Notes: a model not told the origin generated them from the letters alone. Shown: positions 1 to 10,054, counted from the stretch's first letter. The stretch is 64,000 nt of DNA from Pseudomonas sp. M30-35 (GCF_002163625.1 NZ_CP020892.1:3844001-3908000); one strand, 5' to 3'. A program made the numbers and translations.

Positions 1-100
1 ATCTACACTTCAAACTTAAAGTAGTTTATTAAGAGTAAGATTATTTGGGTATTAGAATCGCGAGGAAGAACACCAAGCGTACTACCAGGAAGAAAGGTGG

Positions 101-452
101 AGAGTCGATCTGTAAGCCGGGTTCTGTCGAGGACAGTCATTCCTCTACGACGTACATCACTGCACGCCTTTAGCAACCTACCCGGTTTCAGCGCGGGCCA
201 CGCCAATGAAACCCTATTTGGTCTTGCTCCGAGTGGGGTTTGCCTAGCCACGGACTGTTACCAGCCGCGCGGTGCGCTCTTACCGCACCTTTTCACCCTT
301 ACCGGCGCCGAAGCGCTTAGGCGGTTGTTTTCTGTGGCACTTTCCGTAGGCTCACGCCTCCCAGGGGTTACCTGGCACTCTGCCCTATGGAGCCCGGACT
401 TTCCTCCCCCGCACTTCTTGCGAAGCACAGCAGCGACTGTCCGATCGACTCT
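101..452 (-). ncRNA. rnpB: RNase P RNA (M1 RNA)
   Basis: This is the catalytic RNA of ribonuclease P, which removes 5' leaders from pre-tRNAs together with the RnpA protein. Read on the minus strand it begins AGAGTCGATCGGACAGTCGC and ends with the complementary GATCGACTCT, so the two ends close helix P1. In between are conserved bacterial type A landmarks: GAGGAAAGTCCGGGCTCC (P3/P4 side), GGTAAGGGTGAAAAGGTGCGGTAAGAG, the AGACCAAATAGG region and the 3' ACAGAACCCGGCTTACAG. The length of about 352 nt is normal. Open reading frames across it on both strands are spurious. No clear hairpin-plus-U terminator is visible in the 100 bases downstream. Confidence 0.95.
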
Positions 453-461
453 CCGCCGCAT

Positions 462-490
462 AGGGTAATTGCACTTGCCCATTAGAACAA
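462..490 (-). promoter_or_regulatory. sigma70-type promoter of rnpB
   Basis: On the minus strand there is a -35 TTGTTC (485-490), a 17-bp spacer and a -10 TACCCT (462-467). The mature 5' end of RNase P RNA lies about 10 nt downstream of the -10, as expected for a stable RNA transcribed without a long leader. This is a prediction from spacing and position. Confidence 0.55.
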
Positions 491-611
491 GCGTAACCGA
501 GCACTGACGCGGCAAAAACCCAAATGTCGACGGTAAAACCAGCAATCAAGCATGCCGCAAATGACGACTCAAACTCTGCGCATAGCCGCCCAAACGATAC
601 GCCTGAGCCTG

Positions 612-1484
612 TTACTCTTCAGCTTGGCGCTCCAGCGCCAGTTGATAAAGCAAGTTCTTGCGCACACCGGTAATTTCAGCCGCCAAGGCCGCCGCTCGCT
701 TCAATGGCATTTCTTTTAATAGCAAGTCGAGCACCCGCACCGCCTCAGCACTGACCGCAGCATCCCCTTCAGGCGCCTGCCAGCCAGCAACCAACACAAC
801 ACATTCGCCGCGTTGCTGATTGGAATCCGCCGCCACCCAAGCGCTCAACTCGGCCAAGGGCAAGCCTTTGAGCGTTTCAAAGGTTTTGGTCAATTCACGG
901 GCCAGCAACGCCGGACGCTCATCGCCAAAGATTGAACGCATATCTTCGAGACACTCGGCAATCCGGTGCGGCGCCTCATAAAAGATCAACGTGCGCGATT
1001 CCTCTTTAACCTGCTCAAGGCGCGAGCGGCGGCCCACCGACTTAGCAGGTAAGAACCCCTCAAATATAAAGCGATCCGAAGGCAAGCCAGCAGCCGATAG
1101 CGCGGCAATTAACGCACAGGCACCCGGCACCGGCACCACCGCGACACCCGCAGCACGCGCTTGGCGAACGAGGTGATAACCCGGATCGGAAATCAATGGC
1201 GTGCCCGCATCGGAAATCAACGCGACATCTTCACCCGCCTGCAGACGCTGCAAAAACTTACCGCCATGATCACGCTCATTATGCTCATGACACGCCGCCA
1301 ACGGCGTAGTCAGACCAAAGTGTTGCATCAAGCGCGCCGAATGCCGGGTATCCTCAGCGGCGATAAGCGCTACATCACTGAGCACCTTCAACGCACGAGC
1401 ACTTATATCTTCAAGGTTACCAATGGGCGTTGCGACCACATAAAGCGTGCCCAAACCTGAACTCAACGCATCTGTAGAAGTCAC
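612..1484 (-). CDS. rsmI: 16S rRNA (cytidine-1402 2'-O)-methyltransferase RsmI
   Basis: RsmI 2'-O-methylates C1402 in the 16S rRNA decoding centre using S-adenosylmethionine. The 290-residue protein carries the tetrapyrrole-methylase-fold signatures: TPIGNLED at about residues 19-26, AEDTRHS at 44-50 and [12 protein letters not shown] near 91-102. I chose the GTG at 1482-1484 because it is preceded by GAGG at a usable distance and gives the family length (about 285-290 aa). The open frame continues upstream, but only through a repeat element (1532-1672) with no coding character, and a TACAAT -10-like hexamer lies just upstream of the chosen start. An ATG 33 bp further upstream is the alternative. 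The gene is divergent from lpoA, the usual pseudomonad arrangement. Confidence 0.92.
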   Translation of the reverse strand: MTSTDALSSGLGTLYVVATPIGNLEDISARALKVLSDVALIAAEDTRHSARLMQHFGLTTPLAACHEHNERDHGGKFLQRLQAGEDVALISDAGTPLISDPGYHLVRQARAAGVAVVPVPGACALIAALSAAGLPSDRFIFEGFLPAKSVGRRSRLEQVKEESRTLIFYEAPHRIAECLEDMRSIFGDERPALLARELTKTFETLKGLPLAELSAWVAADSNQQRGECVVLVAGWQAPEGDAAVSAEAVRVLDLLLKEMPLKRAAALAAEITGVRKNLLYQLALERQAEE

Positions 1485-1531
1485 TGCACACGCCTCATTT
1501 ATCACTAAAACGCGCATTGTAGCCCGTTTAT

Positions 1532-1672
1532 GGAATCTTCTGAAAAAAGTAGCGAGCGCTGGGAATACAAGGCGAAAAGGTGCGAAAAAGCGCAGTTTAG
1601 TTGTCCTAAATGAGCATTTTGAGCAGTTTTTCAACGCAGTAATACCTAGCGCAGTAGTTTTTAAGAGGTTCC
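1532..1672. mobile_element. MITE-like inverted-repeat element, copy A
   Basis: A 141-bp element in the rsmI/lpoA divergent intergenic region. Its imperfect terminal inverted repeats read GGAATCTTCTGAAAAAAGTA at the left and end in AAGAGGTTCC at the right. Read on the minus strand it aligns over nearly its whole length with the element at 60748-60901: shared blocks include ACTACTGCGCTAG, TATTACTG, GCTCAAAATGCTCATTTA, CGCCTTGTA and CGCTCGCTAC. It has no transposase or plausible gene. I could not define a target-site duplication. The parent transposon is not identified. Confidence 0.75.
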
Positions 1673-1752
1673 TTAGCTCTGCTGAGATCGCACCTTCGGC
1701 ATAGCTTGGGTACAATTCAACTCTCATTTGATCAAGTATCAGGAACGCTTAC

Positions 1753-3564
1753 ATGATCGCCCGCCTGCGCCCGCTTCTCCTCCTTTGCTTAGTCGGCTTG
1801 CTTGCCGCCTGTGCCAGCTCATCAAACTCTGTCGGTGAACTACCGCGCACACCTCAAGCCAGCATCGAGCAATTGCTCCAGCAGGCAGGTGATGCACAAA
1901 CCGAGGAAGCCAATTTATTGCGCTTGTCGGCAGCTGACCAATCCTACAAACAAAAGGACTTTGGCCGCGCCAGCACTATCCTTGAACAAGTTCAGCTTGA
2001 AACACTCAAGCCTGCTCAGCAGATATTCGCCAGCACCCTCACGGCGGAATTGGCTTTAGCCAGGAAGAATCCAAAGGCCGCCCTTCAAGCCCTTAGCCAC
2101 CCGAGCTTCGAGCGTTTGGGTGAGCTCCCGGTTGAGCAACAGATCCGCAGCCAACTGACCCGCGCCATGGCACTTGAACAAGACGGCCAACTGCTTGCAG
2201 CAGCCCGCGAACGTATCTATATTGCGCCACTGCTTAGCGATGCGACTGCAGCAAGCAACCACGAAGCGATCTGGCTATTGGTTTCACGCCTGCCAGCGGA
2301 TCAACTGCAAGCAACCGGTGATGCTGACTTAACCGGCTGGCTGGCACTGGCCAGCGCGTCGAAAAGCGCGGCGACTCTGGAACAGCAGCAAGCCGCAATT
2401 GATAACTGGGTCGCCACTCACCCAGCTCATCCAGCAGCAGCGCAATTACCCAAGCCCCTGCAAGACCTGAAACAACTGTCGAGCAAGCCTATCGGTCAAA
2501 TCGCCCTGCTTTTGCCGCAGGAAGGCAAGCTGTCCAGCGTGGGCCGCGCCTTACGCGACGGCTTCATGGCCGCGTACTATCAAGCCCAGCAAGCGGGTGA
2601 AACCCTGCCGGACGTACAGGTTTATGACAGCTCGCGCATCAGCTCCATGGACAGTTTCTACCAACAGGCGCAAAGCGCCGGCGTACAGCTGGTTGTTGGC
2701 CCACTGGAAAAACAACTGGTGACCCAACTCAGCAGCCGCGAACAACTGCCCATCACCACGCTGGCCCTGAACTACAGCCAAAGTAACCAGGAAGCCCCTG
2801 CTCAACTCTTCCAATTCGGCCTAGCCGCAGAAGATGAAGCGCGCGAATCAGCACGCCGCGCCTGGTCTGACGGCATGCGTCGCGCCATCGCATTAGCGCC
2901 AAGCGGCGACTGGGGCAACCGTGTTCTGGCGGCATTCCGTGAAAGCTGGGAAGCCCAAGGCGGTGAGCTACTGGCCGCACAGAGCATCGCCCAACCGGTC
3001 GAGCTAGCCCAACAAGTCGGCAAGCTCCTGCAACTGCGCCAAAGTGAAGCTCGTAGCAAAAACATCGAAGAAAAACTTGGCACCGAAGTCGCCTCTGAAC
3101 CTTCGCGTCGCCAGGACGTTGACTTCATGTTCCTTGCTGCCACACCACAACAGGCCCAGCAGATCAAACCAACGCTGGTATTCCAGTACGCAGGCGATAT
3201 GCCGGTTTACGCCACCTCGACCCTCAATAGCGGCGTGTATAACCAAGCCCAATATTTGGATATGGAAGGCATTCAGTTTTGCGAAACCCCTTGGATGCTC
3301 AATACTGATGACCCAACTCGCCAGCTCGTGGTCAGCCAGTGGCCGCAAGCCGGCGGCAGCCTTGGCCGCCTCTATGCAATGGGTGCAGACGCCTTCACTC
3401 TCGCGCCGCGCCTGGAGCAGCTAAAAGCGCTGCCAAGCACACGCATTGACGGCTTGACCGGCAGCCTCAGCCTTGGCCCCGACCAGCGAATTGAACGCCA
3501 ATTACCCTGGGCACAATTCACTGGCGGCCAGATACAGCGCTTGCCTGACACCCCACTTGATTGA
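1753..3564 (+). CDS. lpoA: Penicillin-binding protein activator LpoA (lipoprotein)
   Basis: An outer-membrane lipoprotein that activates a class A penicillin-binding protein (PBP1a in E. coli) during peptidoglycan synthesis. The 603-residue protein opens with a lipoprotein signal peptide with lipobox LAAC (lipidated Cys20). An alpha-helical TPR-like N-terminal half follows, then from about residue 250 a periplasmic-binding-protein-like fold starting IALLLPQEG with an RDGFMAAYY segment. The start ATG has AGGA upstream. It leads a rightward cluster with yraN, gmhA and dolP, the conserved yraM-yraN-diaA-yraP order. In pseudomonads the partner PBP of this protein is less certain than in E. coli. 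Confidence 0.92.
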   Translation: MIARLRPLLLLCLVGLLAACASSSNSVGELPRTPQASIEQLLQQAGDAQTEEANLLRLSAADQSYKQKDFGRASTILEQVQLETLKPAQQIFASTLTAELALARKNPKAALQALSHPSFERLGELPVEQQIRSQLTRAMALEQDGQLLAAARERIYIAPLLSDATAASNHEAIWLLVSRLPADQLQATGDADLTGWLALASASKSAATLEQQQAAIDNWVATHPAHPAAAQLPKPLQDLKQLSSKPIGQIALLLPQEGKLSSVGRALRDGFMAAYYQAQQAGETLPDVQVYDSSRISSMDSFYQQAQSAGVQLVVGPLEKQLVTQLSSREQLPITTLALNYSQSNQEAPAQLFQFGLAAEDEARESARRAWSDGMRRAIALAPSGDWGNRVLAAFRESWEAQGGELLAAQSIAQPVELAQQVGKLLQLRQSEARSKNIEEKLGTEVASEPSRRQDVDFMFLAATPQQAQQIKPTLVFQYAGDMPVYATSTLNSGVYNQAQYLDMEGIQFCETPWMLNTDDPTRQLVVSQWPQAGGSLGRLYAMGADAFTLAPRLEQLKALPSTRIDGLTGSLSLGPDQRIERQLPWAQFTGGQIQRLPDTPLD

Positions 3565-3931
3565 TCGCACCAGCAGCCAAAGCAGCGGCAACGCTGCTGA
3601 GGCCATCGCGCGTCAACACCTTGAAAAAAACGGCCTGCGCCTCATCGCAAAAAACTGGAGATGTAGGCTCGGCGAGCTTGATCTGGTCATGCTCGACATC
3701 GATACAGTAGTATTTGTCGAAGTTCGCTACCGCCGCCACAAGGCCTGGGGCGGTGCAGCAGAAAGCGTCGACACCCGCAAACGCAACAAGCTCACGCAAG
3801 CGGCCATGTCTTTTCTGCAGCAAGAATCACGCTGGAACCAACACCCCTGCCGCTTTGACGTCGTCGCCATAAGCGCAGACAGCAAAGACAAGTTGCAATT
3901 GAATTGGATTAAAAACGCGTTTGATACGTGA
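3557..3931 (+). CDS. yraN: YraN family protein (UPF0102)
   Basis: A small protein with a restriction-endonuclease-like fold; its role is not established, although relatives are proposed to act on DNA or recombination intermediates. The 124-residue product shows the family core: an N-terminal helix (GNAAEAIARQHL), then GELDLVMLD and VVFVEVRYR, which carry the acidic/basic residues of the predicted active site. No ATG is suitably placed. The TTG at 3557-3559 fits the family N-terminus (start, two residues, then R-T/S-S-S-Q-S) and overlaps the lpoA stop, implying translational coupling. A further in-frame TTG at 3473 would overlap lpoA by about 90 bp and is less likely. No strong Shine-Dalgarno is visible. 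Confidence 0.85.
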   Translation: MIDRTSSQSSGNAAEAIARQHLEKNGLRLIAKNWRCRLGELDLVMLDIDTVVFVEVRYRRHKAWGGAAESVDTRKRNKLTQAAMSFLQQESRWNQHPCRFDVVAISADSKDKLQLNWIKNAFDT

Positions 3932-3973
3932 ACCCTTTAACCATTCATGGTCACAATAAGGCAGCACCCCTGA

Positions 3974-5142
<1,169 letters not shown>

Positions 5143-5156
5143 AACCTTACAGGCAC

Positions 5157-5186
5157 AAAAAAGGCGATCTTCGGATCGCCTTTTTT
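5157..5186 (+). terminator. Rho-independent terminator after dolP
   Basis: GGCGATC-TTCG-GATCGCC stem-loop with a UUCG tetraloop, flanked by six A on the left and six T on the right. The symmetrical A/T flanks mean it may also serve the convergent sspB transcript from the right. Confidence 0.9.
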
Positions 5187-5202
5187 GTTTGCTTCACAGT
5201 CG

Positions 5203-5616
5203 CTATTTCACAACCTTCAGGCTTGGCCTGCCACTTGGACGCGGCGGATCAGTCTCAGGCGGCCCCTGATCGTCAGGACCGTCAGCAACTTCTTCATCAA
5301 CTGCCGGCGTCTCCAAATCAAAGACCATACCCTGACCGTTTTCCCGGGCGTATACAGCAAGAATCGACGGTCCAGGTACGTATAGCGTATGCGCTACACC
5401 ACCAAAGCGCCCCTCAAAACTCACCGCCTCGTTATCCATATGCAAGTGACGAACTGCACTAGGCGACACATTGAGCACAATCTGCCCATCGCTGGCGAAA
5501 CCGGACGGTACTTGCACGCCCGGGTACTCAGCATTCACCAACAAGTGGGGAGTGCAATCGTTATCAACGATCCACTCATACAGAGCACGAACCAGATAGG
5601 GACGACTCGAGTTCAT
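5203..5616 (-). CDS. sspB: ClpXP protease specificity-enhancing factor SspB
   Basis: An adaptor that delivers ssrA-tagged and some other substrates to ClpXP. The 137-residue protein begins with the conserved SRPYLVRALYEWIVDN and continues with TPHLLVNA and GFASDGQIVLNVSPSAV, forming the substrate-binding dimer domain. A flexible acidic/Pro-rich tail follows and ends in RPSLKVVK; the basic/hydrophobic end is the ClpX-binding XB motif. It lies 17 bp downstream of sspA on the same strand, the usual sspAB operon, with a well-placed ribosome binding site (GAGGAGA) in front of the ATG. Confidence 0.94.
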   Translation of the reverse strand: MNSSRPYLVRALYEWIVDNDCTPHLLVNAEYPGVQVPSGFASDGQIVLNVSPSAVRHLHMDNEAVSFEGRFGGVAHTLYVPGPSILAVYARENGQGMVFDLETPAVDEEVADGPDDQGPPETDPPRPSGRPSLKVVK

Positions 5617-5633
5617 AGGTCTCTCCTCGCGTG

Positions 5634-6251
5634 TTAACGCATATCACGTTCAACCGTGGACAAACTGGCCTGGAAGGCCTCACGGGCGAACTGCCGCTCC
5701 ATATACTCGAGCAGCGGTTTAGCAGGTTTTTGCAACTCAATACCCAACACCGGCAGACGCCATAGAATTGGCAACAAGCAACAGTCTACCAAGCTCAGCT
5801 CTTCACTGAGAAAGTAAGGCTTGTCGACAAACAACGGAGACACACCCGTCAGACTCTCACGCAGTTCCTTGCGCGCTTGCACGCGGGCCGGCTCTTTACT
5901 ACGCGGATCAAGAATCAGGTCAACCAACGCACACCAGTCACGCTGGATGCGATGAATCAACAAACGACTGTTTGCACGAGCCACCGGGTAGACCGGCAAA
6001 AGCGGTGGGTGCGGGTAACGCTCATCCAAGTATTCCATTACCACTGTCGACTCATACAACGCCAAATCACGATCAACCAGCGTCGGCAAGCTAGCGTAAG
6101 GATTTACCTCAAGCAGCTTTGGCGGGTAACGACCCGGCTCGACAGTGATGATCTCGGCGCTGACACCCTTCTCGGCGAGCACAATACGTACGCGGTGGGA
6201 ATAGTGGTCGGCGGGGTCGGAGTAACAGGCCAACCGATTGGTCACGCCCAT
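5634..6251 (-). CDS. sspA: Stringent starvation protein A
   Basis: An RNA-polymerase-associated protein with a glutathione-S-transferase fold; it binds RNA polymerase holoenzyme and alters transcription in stationary phase and virulence. The 205-residue protein has a thioredoxin-like N-terminal half ([23 protein letters not shown], with [31 protein letters not shown], given here in part) and a helical C-terminal half. It should lack GST activity, as in the family. A strong AGGAGG precedes the ATG. It is separated from petC by the petABC terminator and the AT-rich stretch 6252-6287, where its own promoter probably lies. Confidence 0.93.
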   Translation of the reverse strand: MGVTNRLACYSDPADHYSHRVRIVLAEKGVSAEIITVEPGRYPPKLLEVNPYASLPTLVDRDLALYESTVVMEYLDERYPHPPLLPVYPVARANSRLLIHRIQRDWCALVDLILDPRSKEPARVQARKELRESLTGVSPLFVDKPYFLSEELSLVDCCLLPILWRLPVLGIELQKPAKPLLEYMERQFAREAFQASLSTVERDMR

Positions 6252-6287
6252 GGCGGTCCTCCTCGCTTATAAAGTTATATGAAGCAG

Positions 6288-6318
6288 AAAAACCTGCGCG
6301 CCCAGTAGGGCGCGCAGG
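6288..6318 (-). terminator. Rho-independent terminator after petABC
   Basis: On the minus strand an 11-bp perfect stem CCTGCGCGCCC / GGGCGCGCAGG with a 4-nt loop is followed by TTTTT. It sits about 20 bp beyond the petC stop and separates the bc1 operon from sspAB. Confidence 0.9.
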
Positions 6319-6339
6319 TCAACAACAGGGAAATACAGA

Positions 6340-7119
6340 TTAATGCACGTCCTTCCAGTATTCACGCTTCAACAAGTAAGCAAATACAAAGAAGAAAGCA
6401 AGATACAGCAGAACGTAGGTACCGATACGCTGACTTTCCAATTTTACCGGGTTAGCCGAGTAAGCAAGGAAGGTCACCAGGTTCTTGATCTTCTCATCAA
6501 ACTCTTCTTCTGACAGCGAACCTGTTTTTGGCTCAACCACCAGTTGATCACAAGCTTTATGGGTAATCGGAGTACCGGTCAACGGATCGTATTGCTTCTT
6601 GCCATCCTCAACAATCTGGACCTGCTTGCAGCCCATGTATTGACGACCCTGCAAGCCAACCAAGACGTTAGGCATACCAACGTTATGGAATACGGTGTTG
6701 TTCGCACCCAATGGACGGGATGGATCTTCGTAGAAGCTAAGCAGGTAGCTGTACAACCAATCATTGCCACGCACACGCGCAACCAGAGTCAGATCCGGCG
6801 GCGCAGCACCGAACCAGTCTTTGGCATCGTCAGGGCGCATGCTGCTCTGCATGTGGTCACCGACTTTAGCGCCGGTGAACACCATGTTTTCGAGCATGAT
6901 TTCATGCGGGATACCGAGGTCATCGGCAACCCGCTCATAACGCTGGAACTTAGCTCCGTGGCAACCCATGCAATAGTTAGCAAAGGTACGCGCACCGTCT
7001 TGCATAGCGGCTTTGTCAGTCAGGTCGATATCGACCGTGTGCGGGAGAGCACCTCCAGCACTGGCGAAAGCGAATACCGGCATAACCGCCACGATCATTG
7101 CAGCAAATAGTTTTTTCAT
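6340..7119 (-). CDS. petC: Cytochrome c1 of the bc1 complex
   Basis: The haem c subunit of ubiquinol:cytochrome c oxidoreductase; it passes electrons from the Rieske centre to soluble cytochromes. The 259-residue protein has a Sec signal peptide (cleavage near ASAG), a CMGCH haem-binding motif (Cys50, Cys53, His54) and a C-terminal membrane anchor at about residues 232-250 ending KREYWKDVH. The ATG at 7117-7119 shares one base with the petB stop (TGATG), so translation is coupled. An upstream extension of the frame runs inside petB and has no coding support. Cytochrome c1 is a separate polypeptide here, not fused to cytochrome b. Confidence 0.95.
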   Translation of the reverse strand: MKKLFAAMIVAVMPVFAFASAGGALPHTVDIDLTDKAAMQDGARTFANYCMGCHGAKFQRYERVADDLGIPHEIMLENMVFTGAKVGDHMQSSMRPDDAKDWFGAAPPDLTLVARVRGNDWLYSYLLSFYEDPSRPLGANNTVFHNVGMPNVLVGLQGRQYMGCKQVQIVEDGKKQYDPLTGTPITHKACDQLVVEPKTGSLSEEEFDEKIKNLVTFLAYSANPVKLESQRIGTYVLLYLAFFFVFAYLLKREYWKDVH

Positions 7120-8330
7120 CAGCCAGTCACCCTTTCCGGAACCGGTTTGGTTTTTTCCATCCTGGTGTAGAACGGCATCAGAATGAAGTACGCGAAATAC
7201 AGGAAGGTACAAATCTGCGAGATCAGCGTACGCGTTGGGTTCGGCGCCAACACCCCCAATACACCAAGGATGACGAACGAGACGCAGAACACCAGCAACC
7301 AGACCTTACTCAACCAACCTTTGTAACGCATCGACTTAACAGGACTACGGTCCAGCCAAGGCAACACGAACAACACAGCGATAGCTGCGCCCATGGCGAC
7401 TACACCCAAGAGCTTGTCAGGAACGGCGCGAAGAATTGCGTAGAACGGCGTGAAGTACCAAACCGGAGCAATGTGTTCTGGGGTCTTGAATGCGTTAGCC
7501 GCTTCGAAGTTTGGCTTCTCAAGGAAGTAGCCACCCATTTCAGGGAAGAAGAAGATAATCGCGCAGAAGACGAACAGGAACACCACGACACCGACGATGT
7601 CTTTCACGGTGTAGTACGGATGGAACGGGATACCATCAAGCGGAACGCCGTTTTCATCTTTCTTTTTCTTGATGTCAACGCCATCCGGGTTGTTCGAACC
7701 GACTTCATGCAACGCCAGGATATGCAGCACAACCAGACCGAGAATCACAATCGGCAGGGCCACAACATGCAAGGCAAAGAAGCGGTTGAGGGTAATCCCG
7801 GAGATCAGATAGTCACCGCGAATCCACTGAGTCAGGTCGTCACCGATAACCGGGATCGCACCGAACAGCGAGATAATTACCTGAGCACCCCAGTAAGACA
7901 TCTGCCCCCATGGCAACAGATACCCCATGAAGGCTTCAGCCATCAGCGCCAGATAAATCAGCATACCGAAGACCCAAACCAGCTCACGAGGCTTCTGATA
8001 TGAGCCGTACAGCAGGCCGCGGAACATGTGCATGTAGACCACGACGAAGAACGCCGAAGCACCGGTAGAGTGCATCAGACGCAGGATCCAACCATAGTCG
8101 ACATCACGCATGATGTATTCAACAGAAGCAAACGCCTCTTCAGCCGACGGCGTGTAGCTCATGGTCAGCCAGATACCCGTTAGTATCTGGTTTACCAGAA
8201 CCAACAGAGCCAGCGATCCAAAAAAGTAAAAGAAGTTGAAGTTCTTTGGTGCGTAGTACTTGCTGAGGTGGTCTTCCCACATTTTTGTGGCGGGAAAACG
8301 GGCGTCAACCCATTCCATGAATTTGCTCAT
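7119..8330 (-). CDS. petB: Cytochrome b of the bc1 complex
   Basis: The membrane core of complex III, carrying hemes bL and bH and the Qo and Qi quinone sites. The 403-residue protein has eight hydrophobic helices. The paired histidines are in the second (HSTGASAFFVVVYMHMFRG) and fourth (FFALHVVALPIVILGLVVLH) helices, and the PEWY-type Qo motif appears as PVWY. The start is the ATG at 8328-8330, preceded by AGGAG. It overlaps the petA stop by one base (TGATG); the preceding TTG is an unlikely start. The family length is about 403 aa. Confidence 0.96.
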   Translation of the reverse strand: MSKFMEWVDARFPATKMWEDHLSKYYAPKNFNFFYFFGSLALLVLVNQILTGIWLTMSYTPSAEEAFASVEYIMRDVDYGWILRLMHSTGASAFFVVVYMHMFRGLLYGSYQKPRELVWVFGMLIYLALMAEAFMGYLLPWGQMSYWGAQVIISLFGAIPVIGDDLTQWIRGDYLISGITLNRFFALHVVALPIVILGLVVLHILALHEVGSNNPDGVDIKKKKDENGVPLDGIPFHPYYTVKDIVGVVVFLFVFCAIIFFFPEMGGYFLEKPNFEAANAFKTPEHIAPVWYFTPFYAILRAVPDKLLGVVAMGAAIAVLFVLPWLDRSPVKSMRYKGWLSKVWLLVFCVSFVILGVLGVLAPNPTRTLISQICTFLYFAYFILMPFYTRMEKTKPVPERVTG

Positions 8331-8923
8331 CAAGCTTTCTCCTGATCCACACCGACGATAACGATGTCATCCGACTCATACGAATATGGCGGCACTGGCA
8401 GATTCAACGGAGCAGGCTGCGATTTGTATACGCGGCCTGCCAAGTCGTAGTGCGAGCCATGGCAAGGGCAGAAATAACCACCTAGCCAGTCTGGACCCAA
8501 ATCTGCAGGAGCAACTTCTGGACGGAAAGTCGGCGAGCAACCCAAGTGCGTGCAAATACCTACAAGGATAAGTATTTCTGGCTTGATCGAACGCGTTACC
8601 GGGTCCACATATTCTGGCTGCGCAGAGGCTTTCGACTCTGGGTCTGCCACGCGGTCATTGAGTTTGGTCAGGTTACCGAGAATCTCCTCAGTACGGCGCA
8701 CGATAAATACCGGCTGCCCCCGCCACTCAGCAATCATCTGCTGTCCCGGCTCGACCTTGCCAACGTTCACCTTCACAGGTGCACCGGCAGCTTTGGCCTT
8801 AGCGCTCGGGAACCATGACCCCACGAACGGGACCGCGGCACCCACCGCTCCTGCAGCGCCCACCACAGAGGTGGCCGCTACGAGGAAGCGACGCCGGCCT
8901 GCATTCACGCCGTCATTGCTCAT
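8330..8923 (-). CDS. petA: Rieske iron-sulfur subunit of the bc1 complex
   Basis: The 2Fe-2S subunit that takes the first electron from ubiquinol at the Qo site. The 197-residue protein has a twin-arginine-type N-terminus (GRRRFLVA) followed by a single hydrophobic anchor. Both cluster motifs are present: CTHLGC (Cys124, His126; Cys129 for the disulfide) and CPCHGS (Cys152, His155 as ligands; Cys154 for the disulfide). It is the first gene of petABC, with a candidate promoter at 9005-9033. The order petA-petB-petC and one-base overlaps imply a single transcript. Confidence 0.96.
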   Translation of the reverse strand: MSNDGVNAGRRRFLVAATSVVGAAGAVGAAVPFVGSWFPSAKAKAAGAPVKVNVGKVEPGQQMIAEWRGQPVFIVRRTEEILGNLTKLNDRVADPESKASAQPEYVDPVTRSIKPEILILVGICTHLGCSPTFRPEVAPADLGPDWLGGYFCPCHGSHYDLAGRVYKSQPAPLNLPVPPYSYESDDIVIVGVDQEKA

Positions 8924-9004
8924 TCAGTCGTCTCCCATCAGCTTTGTGGCCTGTTATTCAGGCCTATACTAAGTAAAATTCTGGTCGCGCAAAAAATTCG
9001 CCAA

Positions 9005-9033
9005 ATGGTAAAGAAAAGCCCCTTTTCTGACAA
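9005..9033 (-). promoter_or_regulatory. Candidate sigma70 promoter of petABC
   Basis: On the minus strand TTGTCA (9028-9033), a 17-bp spacer and TACCAT (9005-9010), about 80 bp upstream of the petA ATG. A weaker TTGCGC / TATAGG pair lies between this and the gene. Predicted from the sequence only. Confidence 0.5.
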
Positions 9034-9122
9034 GGTAATTACCCAGCCAAAAGCTCTAAACACCTTAGCACGCGTGCAATGTATATATGCGTCACGATGT
9101 CGCAGACTAGTTTAACAGCCAT

Positions 9123-9160
9123 AAAAAACGCCCAGCTCCGAAAGGAAACTGGGCGCTTTT
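9123..9160 (-). terminator. Rho-independent terminator after rpsI
   Basis: On the minus strand GCGCCCAG ... CTGGGCGT with an AC/T-rich loop followed by TTTTTT. It lies 17 bp past the rpsI stop and ends the rplM-rpsI transcript before the petABC promoter region. Confidence 0.85.
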
Positions 9161-9176
9161 GAACGCAGGTAGCGAA

Positions 9177-9569
9177 TTAACGCTTCGAGTACTGCGGACG
9201 CTTACGCGCTTTACGCAGACCAACCTTCTTACGTTCAACTTCACGAGCATCACGAGTCACGAAGCCTGCTTTACGCAGAGCTGGACGCAGAGTTTCGTCA
9301 TAATCCATCAACGCACGAGTGATACCGTGGCGGATTGCGCCAGCTTGACCACTTACACCACCGCCAACAACGGTAACGAAGATGTCAAACTTTTCGCTCA
9401 GCTCGGTCAGTTCCAGCGGCTGACGAACTACCATGCGGGCAGTTTCGCGACCGAAGAACGTATCAAGAGTGCGATTATTGATAGAGATACTGCCATTACC
9501 CGGACGCAGGAAAACGCGTGCGGTTGCAGTTTTGCGACGGCCAGTGCCGTAATTTTGAGTCGCCGACAT
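9177..9569 (-). CDS. rpsI: 30S ribosomal protein S9
   Basis: A small-subunit head protein whose C-terminal tail reaches the P-site tRNA. The 130-residue product has the family hallmarks: [18 protein letters not shown] at the N-terminus, [15 protein letters not shown] in the centre and the terminal SKR that contacts the anticodon stem. It follows rplM by 14 bp in the conserved rplM-rpsI operon. Confidence 0.98.
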   Translation of the reverse strand: MSATQNYGTGRRKTATARVFLRPGNGSISINNRTLDTFFGRETARMVVRQPLELTELSEKFDIFVTVVGGGVSGQAGAIRHGITRALMDYDETLRPALRKAGFVTRDAREVERKKVGLRKARKRPQYSKR

Positions 9570-9583
9570 AATGAACTATTCCG

Positions 9584-10012
9584 TTAAATCTTCAGTTCTT
9601 GGGGCTGCTGAGCAGTATGAGGGTGAGCAGCGCCCGCATAGACTTTCAGCTTACGGTACATGTCGCGACCCAACGGGTTTTTCGGCAGCATGCCTTTAAC
9701 CGCAGTCTCGATCACGCGTTCTGGCGCCTTGGCGATCAACTTTTCGAAGTTGATCGACTTGATGCCACCCGGGAAACCGGAGTGAGAGTAATACATTTTA
9801 TCGGTAGTCTTGGCACCGGTAACACGTACCTGCTCAGCATTGATTACGACGATGTAGTCGCCAGTATCAACGTGCGGAGTGTACTCAGGTTTGTGCTTGC
9901 CACGCAGACGAGTAGCGATTTCGGTAGCCAGACGACCCAGGGTCTGACCAGCAGCGTCGACGACAAACCAGTCGCGCTTAACTGTTTCTGGTTTAGCAGT
10001 AAAAGTTTTCAT
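9584..10012 (-). CDS. rplM: 50S ribosomal protein L13
   Basis: An early-assembling large-subunit protein. The 142-residue product starts [20 protein letters not shown] and contains LGRLATEIA, the GDYIVVINA strand and the conserved [12 protein letters not shown] and [10 protein letters not shown] segments. It is the first gene of the rplM-rpsI operon, with a strong candidate promoter at 10055-10083 and a leader of about 35 nt. In E. coli L13 represses its own operon through the leader; I see no defined structure here that would prove it. Confidence 0.98.
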   Translation of the reverse strand: MKTFTAKPETVKRDWFVVDAAGQTLGRLATEIATRLRGKHKPEYTPHVDTGDYIVVINAEQVRVTGAKTTDKMYYSHSGFPGGIKSINFEKLIAKAPERVIETAVKGMLPKNPLGRDMYRKLKVYAGAAHPHTAQQPQELKI

Positions 10013-10054
10013 TCTTTATAGCCTCAGGGGCCGCCCTGATAAATAAGACGGCGG

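Noticed and set aside
97..545. Open reading frames on both strands near the left edge (for example 97-468 plus, 258-545 minus)
   Set aside because: They lie in the RNase P RNA gene; the RNA explains the sequence and the proteins resemble nothing.
1447..1704. 85-residue plus-strand frame between rsmI and lpoA
   Set aside because: It mostly reads through the inverted-repeat element and has no ribosome binding site or homology.
7098..8003. 301-residue plus-strand frame opposite petB
   Set aside because: A shadow of petB: very rich in His, Gln and Asn, without family resemblance.
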